DNA of 64,000 nucleotides from the NCBI GenBank assembly GCA_003254925.1, contig QANZ01042729.1:62001-126000 (forward strand). Reading direction: 5' to 3'. Source of the stretch: Chamaecrista fasciculata. Its lineage: Eukaryota > Streptophyta > Magnoliopsida > Fabales > Fabaceae. How positions within the stretch are numbered: position 1 is the first letter of the stretch; each line of letters starts with the position of its first letter. The position numbers and the translations under genes are program-made. Positions 49,645-57,262 of this stretch are shown in pieces. Under the pieces are notes generated by a model that had not been told where the DNA came from, did no database searches, and saw nothing but the letters and a program-made list of their open reading frames with translations.

Positions 49645-50599
49645 GCTGGGCAGTACAAAAAATATGAAATGGCAGGAACAGTGGATTGGATGTATTCATT
49701 TAATAATATTAAGGAGTAACGACATTGTGTTAGATGTTATTTCTAAAATATAAGTTAAACCATTGATCTAGATTGTATACAAATCCCTTCTTGTTTGTAT
49801 TTGGAAAATGTTAAGAGCACTTCACTTTTGAGTTCATGAATCTAGCATTCTAGCCGGTTGGCACATGTATATCTCCTGCTAGCTTTGCACTACTCACATG
49901 CGTTTTAAAGTACTATCATCAATTCTAGAAACGTTAGAAAGGAGGAAAGAAAATCTTGTAACTAAACAAATACAATTAACTGTACTGAACAAAATGTTGT
50001 CTATGTGATGCCTCAATTACGAGATGTAGTTTCTCACATGTTCCGGGCTCACTGAAGCCATGGCCCTAAGAAGAACACGTGAGATGGTTGAAAATTTGCA
50101 AAAGGTCATCTTTAAATCCGATTGTAAGGAACTTGTGACTGTTGTGAATAAATCGCATAAGGAGGATGTTGTCTGAGTACCGATTACTTGCTTCCTTCTA
50201 AAATTTACTTACAAAATCCCATAATATTTAGGATTAAAAGAGTCAAAATGCATGTGAAATGATATAATTCACCAAAGTTTCTTAAGTAGATGTGGACTAC
50301 ATGATACTTTTATCTGTTAGATCGTGTTCATTTTGTTTTGGCAGATTCAAAATTTGACATAAAGCATTAGACATGTTAACAATACGGCAAATTCGGAAAA
50401 CGTGCCAACACTGTCTTGAATCTTTATTATAGACCCGGGCTAGGTAACTTGTATTTATTATTATTGATTTATTTACCTGAGAAAAAGAATTGTCCAACAA
50501 GGAAGCACTGGAAATCACCAAATAATGCAGTTATGCTCTTTTTGTTTATCAACTTGATACACATGATTGTGCTAATAATGATAACTGCGCCCGATAAAA
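49645..50599. other. 3' regions of the convergent FLK and MTP genes
   Basis: The FLK-like gene (+) and the transporter gene (-) converge here. The interval holds both 3' UTRs and no further gene. A short AT-rich stretch lies near 50440. Confidence 0.6.
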
Positions 50600-53254
50600 T
50601 TATCTATCGCAATCTAACTGCAAAGTTAAATCCCTAATACCAGCATCATGTAATATATGCAAGACCTGAGACTTGGTGGATGTCTTGTCGGCATCTGTTG
50701 ACACATGTAGATGCATTGTCCCAACAACATCTGTGTTGGTGAAGCTCCACACATGAAACCTTTGAATGCCATAAACACCCCTAATCTTCAGAACATGATT
50801 TAGGGCATCTTTCAACCCCTTTTGATGCATCCTAGGAACTCTTTGGAGCAAAATTTCAGCAGAATTTTTGAGTAATGGTATTACAGAAGATATGATTAAA
50901 ACTGAAATGAAAATGGAGCAGGCAGGATCAGCAATAAGCCATCCCTTATACTTAATTAAAAGGGTGGATATAACAACTCCAACACTACCCATCGTGTCAG
51001 CCAGGACATGCAAGAATATTCCTTCCATATTATGATCAATATGGAAATGACCATGCTCTCCAGGCTTTTTTGCATTCCTAGCTACTGCATGTTTCAAATG
51101 TGAATCACAATTTCCCCCGGAAGAACAAACTCCTTCACCAAGAGAGCTTTCATGATAATGATGGTCAGCACTATGGTGGTCGCGGAATTCACAGTCATGA
51201 CCATGACGATCACCATGGTCATGGTTGTCATGATGATGCCCAGTGTGATCATGGTGGTGGTGGTGGTTGCCATGATCACCATGGTCATGGTTAACATGCT
51301 GCTGGGCATGGTCACGCTTGGGGTTTTGAGTGCTGTAATCTTCCACATGATAATCAGCTTTCCCGTGATGACTGCAGTGATGGTGATGGTGGTGAAGGTT
51401 TTGTTGACTACTGGAGAATGATTCTTCATGGCAATCACTAGAAACATGGATAATATCCTCCTGCTTTCCATGTCCAAAATTATTATGTGTACCATGGCAA
51501 TGCAGATCATGATGATCGTGATGATCGTGATGATCATGGAGACTATGTGACTTGGAATGCGTATGTGAGCATGTTCCAGAACCTCCATGGGCATGATGAT
51601 GCTCCTCATGAAAGAATATCAACCCGATCACGTTGACTACAAGCCCTCCTATAGACACAACTAACAAACTATTAGTTGATATTTCTTGAGGATCTAAAAT
51701 CCTCTCAAGTGATTCCAACACTATCAATGCGCCCACAAGAACAAGAAAAACTGCGTTAGCATATCCTGAAAGAACCTCAAATCTGCCACGACCATAGTTA
51801 TACTGGTTATTTGCGGGTAAACGCGATATATATGAAGCATAAAGTCCAATTGCCAATGCAGCACAATCAAACAACATGTGGCATGCATCTGATATCAAGC
51901 CAAGACTATTGCTCATAAACCCACCGACAAATTCCACAATCATGTAACTAGTGTTGATCAAAAGAAAAAGTGCAATTTTACAGGACTTCCTCTCACTCAA
52001 TATGTGTCGGATTGGCTTCATAATCATGCTAGTAAATGACTCCGAAAATTCCTCTCCTGATTCAAGATGATTTGAACTAAGAGGATCCAATTCTCTAATA
52101 GCTATATAGAGCAGGAAACCACAAAACAATAAGCCCCAAAGCGAAAGCTCAGGGAAATAGAAAAGCTCCAATACGACTGTGCAGACAAAAGTGACAAGAA
52201 ATTCCTTCTGAGAGTCTTTCATATTCACCAACTTCTCATCACTGTAATTTTCACTTAAAAGTACGCCAAAAACAACAGTATTAGCGAGAGGCCAAGCTAA
52301 ATTTCTGAGTGAAACACTTTCTTCCTCAGGTTCAAATAGTAGAAAACTGATCACAGCAGGAACAAAAAGTATAACCGTTGTGAAAAAGAGGGTAACCAGT
52401 CGAACCCGTTTAAGACCAAGTTGCTTGATTGTTCCCCAATTCATTGATTTACTCTCGTAACAACCCAAAAATCCAGAGAGAAAGGGAAGCAACATGGGCC
52501 AAATCCTCAAACAATTCTCTCTCGCGAACACAGCGTATCCCCACTTATTAACAGAGGAAGTAGAAAAAGGAAAACATTCAACCCGATCCCAACTGAAGGA
52601 TAGTAGAAACAATCCAATAGACAATGCCAGAAATCCACGAACCTTAGGAGATAAATTACGACTTTGATTTCGTCGCTCAGCCATGAACCGAGCTCCTACA
52701 CTCCCAGTCAACTCAGCGAGAATCATCGCAGCCGTCCCACAGTATCGAAGTGCTTGAAATCGAAGGAGAAACACCAGAGCCAGAAGAACAGACTTGGCCA
52801 CCAAGAGCCTCTGCTGAGACTGTGTCATTAAGGTCAAAGCAAAAATAGGTTGGTTTTGCTTGTTTTGGTGAAAAGGGTCTTTGGATGAGGAGGAAGAAGA
52901 ATATGAAGAAAATAGGGAGAAAGAGAGGGTGAGAAGGAAGGAGAGAAGAGAGACAAGGAACGAAAAGGGGAAAAGGGAAAACGAAGGAGAAGAGCGAAGG
53001 AAAGGGAGTAGGGAATAAAAGGATCGCAAGGAGAAGAGGAGGAGGAAGAGGAAGGAGATGGACGATTTGCCAGAGGATCTGGAATTGAAGGAAGAAAGAC
53101 GGTGTTTCGAGGGAGTCGGAGTTGGGGTGGATGAAGCATAGTAGGGATAGATAGGATATGGCCTGGAAGGTGTGGCGAGTGCGGTGGGCACGGCGGCGCG
53201 TGGCGGAACGGATAGGCGGTCCGGTCGATGCTGGCGGTGACGGTGATCGGCCAT
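50600..53254 (-). CDS. MTP12: Zinc transporter of the CDF family, MTP12-like
   Basis: A single uninterrupted frame of 884 residues, long for a plant CDF protein but as expected for the ZnT5/MTP12 class. The N-terminal half has many extra membrane segments (about 64-118, 152-182, 206-222, 250-264, 284-306, 352-388). The CDF core starts near 425. TM2 carries 'SDACHMLFDCAAL' (D456, H459, D463) and TM5 'IFLHVLADTMGSVGV' (H749, D753), the HxxxD pairs of zinc sites. Between them, about 550-745, is a His/Asp-rich loop of almost 200 residues. The cytosolic C-terminal domain follows ('RFHVWSFTNTDVVGTMHLHV'). Arabidopsis MTP12 pairs with MTP5 to load zinc into the Golgi; the same job is inferred here. 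The RNase MRP RNA gene starts divergently about 410 bp upstream. Confidence 0.95.
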   Translation of the reverse strand: MADHRHRQHRPDRLSVPPRAAVPTALATPSRPYPIYPYYASSTPTPTPSKHRLSSFNSRSSGKSSISFLFLLLFSLRSFYSLLPFLRSSPSFSLFPFSFLVSLLSFLLTLSFSLFSSYSSSSSSKDPFHQNKQNQPIFALTLMTQSQQRLLVAKSVLLALVFLLRFQALRYCGTAAMILAELTGSVGARFMAERRNQSRNLSPKVRGFLALSIGLFLLSFSWDRVECFPFSTSSVNKWGYAVFARENCLRIWPMLLPFLSGFLGCYESKSMNWGTIKQLGLKRVRLVTLFFTTVILFVPAVISFLLFEPEEESVSLRNLAWPLANTVVFGVLLSENYSDEKLVNMKDSQKEFLVTFVCTVVLELFYFPELSLWGLLFCGFLLYIAIRELDPLSSNHLESGEEFSESFTSMIMKPIRHILSERKSCKIALFLLINTSYMIVEFVGGFMSNSLGLISDACHMLFDCAALAIGLYASYISRLPANNQYNYGRGRFEVLSGYANAVFLVLVGALIVLESLERILDPQEISTNSLLVVSIGGLVVNVIGLIFFHEEHHHAHGGSGTCSHTHSKSHSLHDHHDHHDHHDLHCHGTHNNFGHGKQEDIIHVSSDCHEESFSSSQQNLHHHHHHCSHHGKADYHVEDYSTQNPKRDHAQQHVNHDHGDHGNHHHHHDHTGHHHDNHDHGDRHGHDCEFRDHHSADHHYHESSLGEGVCSSGGNCDSHLKHAVARNAKKPGEHGHFHIDHNMEGIFLHVLADTMGSVGVVISTLLIKYKGWLIADPACSIFISVLIISSVIPLLKNSAEILLQRVPRMHQKGLKDALNHVLKIRGVYGIQRFHVWSFTNTDVVGTMHLHVSTDADKTSTKSQVLHILHDAGIRDLTLQLDCDR

Positions 53255-53300
53255 CGTGGAGAGGAAAACACAGTAAGATCCGATATGACTGAGAAAGAAG

Positions 53301-53319
53301 GACGACGACGACGACGACG
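53301..53319. repeat. (GAC)n microsatellite in the MTP leader
   Basis: Six GAC units about 50 bp upstream of the MTP12-like start codon, probably in its 5' UTR. Confidence 0.85.
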
Positions 53320-53598
53320 TTTTCTCTCACTGACACTCCAATGGAGCTCGCTTAGTGGCGCCGACGCAACATAATTAGCCCTCGTATTTCAAACCGACCA
53401 TTTCAAGATCAGAAATTATTGAAGAAAAATAAATATCTTGCCGTGGGCTTCTTCGTCGTTTGGATGCTTTTTCAATACTGCACCATTTTTTCCACACTTT
53501 TTCTCGCTTGCGGAAAAAAAAAGGTATGGATGACGACTATAGGTCAGGGGACTCAGGGTACTACTATACTATTAAGATTTTATGTTTTGTTACATGAA

Positions 53599-53609
53599 GT
53601 CCCACATCG
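53599..53609 (+). promoter_or_regulatory. Upstream sequence element (USE) of a plant small-RNA gene
   Basis: GTCCCACATCG is an exact match to the plant snRNA promoter element RTCCCACATCG. It lies 23 nt before the TATA box, the Pol III-type spacing in plants (Pol II-type snRNA genes have about ten more). Confidence 0.9.
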
Positions 53610-53632
53610 GGCAAAATATATTGATAAAACTG

Positions 53633-53640
53633 TATATAAA
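53633..53640 (+). promoter_or_regulatory. TATA box of the RNase MRP RNA gene
   Basis: TATATAAA, 23 nt downstream of the USE. Transcription is expected to begin about 24-30 nt further on, just before the P1 helix at 53669. Confidence 0.85.
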
Positions 53641-53663
53641 GAAGTTAGAACAGGTCCCTCATC

Positions 53664-53936
53664 AACTCAAACCATGAGGCGATGTGATTGGGCTTACTTC
53701 CCCTTATCTTTGATATTGGGTCGGGCCCAGGAAAGTCCCCGGGCCGTCATCTGCAGAGAATGCAGGCTCGGAAACGGGTATACTTCGTGACGTGGGAATT
53801 TCTCATCCTTTGGATGAGGGGCTGAGACACGTGTGGAGCCTTACGAATTCCCCCCGAAGAATTTGGCCAATGACACAGTCATTCACATGGTCTGCTAAGA
53901 CTAACGTAACGGGGCTTACGTCCTTGTGGTTTATTC
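53664..53936 (+). ncRNA. RNase MRP RNA
   Basis: About 270 nt between a Pol III-type USE+TATA promoter and a T-run terminator. P1: AAACCATGAGG (53669-53679) pairs over 11 bp with CCTTGTGGTTT (53922-53932), G-U pairs included. CR-I: CAGGAAAGTCCCCGGGCC (about 53729-53746) resembles the GGAAAGTCCCCGG box of known MRP RNAs. CR-V: ACGGGGCTTACG (53909-53920). AAGTCCCC and GGGGCTT form P4 with one bulged U. The P8 hairpin CTGCA-GAGAA-TGCAG (around 53751-53766) has the MRP-type GARAR loop. Land plants use protein-only RNase P in the nucleus, so a P4-containing RNA here should be MRP, which processes pre-rRNA in the nucleolus. The exact 5' end is inferred. Confidence 0.9.
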
Positions 53937-53942
53937 TTTTTT
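53937..53942 (+). terminator. Pol III T-run terminator of the RNase MRP RNA gene
   Basis: TTTTTT starts four bases after the closing strand of P1, followed by another T-run at 53944-53949. This agrees with the Pol III-type promoter spacing. Confidence 0.8.
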
Positions 53943-53949
53943 ATTTTTT

Positions 53950-54666
53950 CACTCTCTTTTCTTGAGATAAATACATGGTTTATATTTTTATTTTCTGCTT
54001 TTTCGTAAAAAATAAAATGCCGAGGATGCAGATCCCGTTGCCGGGTGACATTGTTGACTTGATAAGTATTTTTCTCAACATCCAATGAAGTTGCCCCTCA
54101 AAATGACAATAAAAAGAGAAATCTGGACAGAAGGAGAAATTCATCAGCACAAAAACTCTATGAAAAGAACGCGATGTGGATTTCTCCTTCTTTTTTTTCC
54201 CCTTCATGTTCACTGTTATGCTGAGGTGGAGTGGAACTTCATTGGCTGTTGTGGAAAATCCTTGTTAGGTCAGCAATGTCGCATGACGGCATTGTTAATA
54301 ACCCAGACAACAGATGAAAAAAAGGGCCTTTAGAGTACAAATTGCCAAATTGGGAAGCTTGAGGGTTATAGTTTGAAGTTATGGGAGGTTGAAGTTCAAG
54401 GAGTAATTTGCAACTTTCTCTGTATTTTATTTTTTATGTATCCTATCCAAATTTAAGTTTATAAATATTTACGTAAATAATTTTTTAGTTTAAACTATGA
54501 TCGATTGAAAAAAATGACTAATATTTTTGTGGGAGGTCTTCTGTTCAAGAATAAACGACTACAATTCAAATGAGTATTTTAATAATTTATAACACAAACA
54601 AATAGGGCTGAATCTTGTTTTTCTAGGACATCTTAATATTTCATTTTGTGTTCTCTCTTTAAGGAA
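53950..54666. other. Intergenic downstream of the MRP RNA gene
   Basis: No gene supported. Frames present are short and lack motifs. Confidence 0.5.
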
Positions 54667-54705
54667 TTTTTTAATTAGTCTTATATCTTGGGTTCATAGT
54701 TATTT

Positions 54706-55846
54706 GAGTAAAATACAGTTTGGTACTCTGTGGTTAGGACGGATCCACTTTGGTACCTTGAAAGAAAAGTTTTTGCATTTTAGTGCCCCGTGATTTGCTC
54801 TGCTAACGAATTGGTCCTCTGTGCTTTATTTTCGTCTGCATTTGACGAAAAACGGGCACGTGAGAGGCACGTGGGTGGTTTAAATACCAAAATCCTTCTA
54901 TTTTCGCCATTTGAAACCCTAAAATGAACTTTTGCTCTGCGTTTTTCATCCAGCAGCATCTTCCCATTCACCAACAACGCTAAAGAAATTGTGCTCGCCG
55001 CTGGTTATGCCTCCGCCGATGAATCCATAGCGCATAATACCGCCAAGCACCGTGAGCGTGAGCGCAAGCGAAGTTCGATCGATTTCACTTCCTTTAGTTT
55101 GGTGTTTGCCTCAACTTAGCCTATTATTCCATTATTCATTAGTTGCAGCCTCACCCTGAGCTTGGATCCCCTGCCGTGAGTAACTCACTGTAGGGCCCTG
55201 TAGTGTGAGAGAAGGGAGGGTCAATTAAGTGAAACGCAAGGTTTCACTTATGAATTTCCATCCTCCTCTCTCTCCTCTTCTCTCACACTGCAGGCCCTCC
55301 AGTGAGTTACCCACTACAGGAGATCCACTGGCCCTCACCCTACCCCATCTATTTTCTCCAAATAAAGAAAAATTCAGCATACCCACCTCCATTAAACTCA
55401 AAAGGTTGCTTCTTTTTTCACACCCATCTTTCATTCTCATCACAAGATCACGCCTTTCCCCACTAAGTCCTCTTCTTCATCGTCATCCTCCAGATGTACC
55501 CCAAATGCAGGCCATTTGGGGACTATTATGAATCCTCTGGTTCTTCTTCACTCAACAGTAGCTTTTGCTACCATTTCTCCTCCTCCCATAAGAAGCAGCA
55601 GTCATGATTTTCTTGAAGATTCTGGGCTTCCAAACGCTCTTTTGCCGCTTCAATTTCGGAGTTGATTGTGTATCTGTGTATCCTCCCTTATCACAATCAC
55701 ATTTGCCGTTAAATCCTTACCGAAAATAATCACAGGGTATCAAAGTAGTAAGCAAACCACGGGGCACCAAACTGTAAAAATTTTTTCTTTCAGGGTACCA
55801 AAGTGGGATCGCCACTAACCACAGGGTACCAAACTGCAATTTACCC
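54706..55846. mobile_element. MULE, 1141 bp, exact 9-bp target duplication
   Basis: TAGTTATTT flanks both sides exactly (54697-54705 and 55847-55855). Ends: left GAGTAAAATACAGTTTGGTA, right (reversed) GGGTAAATTGCAGTTTGGTA, with inverted similarity over about 150 bp ('gtgccccgtg', 'tttggtacc'). The interior includes about 54950-55090 that reads as a charged peptide ('AKEIVLAAGYASADES', 'HRERERKR'). This could be captured host DNA (Pack-MULE cargo), but I do not recognise the source. A smaller element is nested inside. Confidence 0.93.
55158..55332. mobile_element. Nested foldback element, 175 bp, exact 9-bp target duplication
   Basis: Almost the whole segment is one palindrome. The left arm contains 'gtaactcactgtagggccct' and 'gtgtgagagaag', the right arm their inverses, and the centre is AAGTGAAAC-gcaag-GTTTCACTT. 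CCTCACCCT occurs on both sides (55149-55157 and 55333-55341), the MULE-type duplication length. It sits inside the 1141-bp MULE and so is younger than it. Confidence 0.85.
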
Positions 55847-56465
55847 TAGTTATTTCGATTTAGGACGTGTTATAAGGTTTAAATTGGTTCTATATGTTTC
55901 TATAATTATTTATTTTTAGTCTCAAATTATTGAATGCAATTATATTTATTTTGTTTTAAGTTTGAATGTAATGAATTTAGAGCTACATATTACTTTTGAC
56001 GAGTATTTTCTTTATCAAATTGGGATCATTAACAAAAAAAGGTTAAATCGTGTCTTGAAAGTAAGCTGCTCGTTTCACAGTCAAATTAACGAAATTGGTC
56101 ATATCTCTTCGTTTCAAATTTGAATGTAACGAGTTTAGAACTATAGATTACTTTTAACGAATCATTTTTTAACATAATTAACTTTAATTGTTTAATCGTG
56201 AAACCAATTATTCACTTTTGATATTCGATTTGACTTTATTTATTAACGATTCTAATTGAATAGAAAAACTGAGAAAGTACTCGTAACAAATAATTTGTAA
56301 TTCTAAATTTATTGTATTTAAATTTGAAATAAGAGGTATACAACGATATTCAATAATTTAGGATAAAAAATAAACAATTACAAAAACATATAGGATCGAT
56401 TTGAATATTCTAAGACATCTTAAACCAAAATAAATGAAGAACAAAAATATAGTACCAATTTGAAG

Positions 56466-57262
56466 ATCCAACCTTCTTTCCTTCTTTCTTATCAGGAGCC
56501 GACTTTTTGGCGTTTTGTCGGTTTGTATTTTTTTTGACAAAAGTTTTGATCTGCCAAATTGGAAAATGCAATTGCCGCGTTCGTTTCCGTTGGAAAGCTT
56601 CTGCCTTTCGGTTGGCCTGTTGATTTACTTTTGAGTACATCACCCACATCTCGCACCACCATTTATCACTTCTACTTCTTGCAACCATTAACCGATGACT
56701 CTGTTTCATTTATTAACTCTCTGACTTTGATCATTCTTCTGGATTTTTTCACATATGAAGGTATCACTATTTTTTTTAACTTATACCTGATTGGACTGCG
56801 ATTTCAATTATTTCGAGTGCTGATTGCTTAAAATTATTTGATTCGGCATCATATACAAACGTTTTTTTAATACGTTTCTTCTGCTTAAATCTCTTGCGGC
56901 TGTTTTTCTTACTTTGTTAACTGTACTTTTTAGTAAATCAAGATTTCCTTGGTGTTGATTTTTGCATCTGAAAAGGTATTGATTCATTTTTTTTTTCTAA
57001 TCTTGCATCTAGAAAATTGTTCTGACTTTCTGTTTTTAGTTTGCGATGCGTGATCTAGTTTGAGAACTGTGTTTATCTGTGGTTTCAGATTCTCAGGTGG
57101 AATAGCAATCAGGGTTTCTAATTTTAGTTTTTTTCTTCTATGTATTCAGTTTTCTCTTTTGCCTTGAACATTTGATACCATATCGATAACATTGGAGATC
57201 AGTTTATTTCAAGCCATCAGTTCCTTCTTTTGAAGTTACTTGAGTTGACTGAACGATCGACG
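56466..57262. other. Promoter and leader region of the DUF593 gene
   Basis: No separate gene. The stretch to 57262 is CT- and T-rich with several possible GT-AG signals, suggesting a 5'-UTR intron ending near 57150-57250, but I cannot fix its borders. Confidence 0.4.

Larger units (their letters stand above)
54667..56465. mobile_element. Older MULE-like MITE, interrupted by a younger MULE
   Basis: The left arm (about 54667-54705, resuming at 55856) pairs as an inverted repeat with the right arm (about 56300-56465). For example 'gatttaggacgtgttataag' at 55857 mirrors the segment ending near 56430. The core phrase 'cgtttcacagtcaaatt' is shared with 23441-23961. Removing the 1141-bp insertion and one copy of its target duplication rejoins the left arm. 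Outer boundaries are approximate. Confidence 0.65.

Noticed and set aside
51094-51609. Long frames in other phases across the His-rich loop
   Set aside because: Products of the CAT/GAT-rich repeats in the transporter; Met/Ile/Thr-only composition with no domain.
53419-53790. Plus-strand frame of 123 residues
   Set aside because: It overlaps the USE, TATA and CR-I of the MRP RNA; the RNA features explain the sequence better.
55229-55531. 100-residue frame in the 54.7-55.8 kb MULE
   Set aside because: It runs through the palindromic nested element and is low-complexity; no protein similarity recognised.
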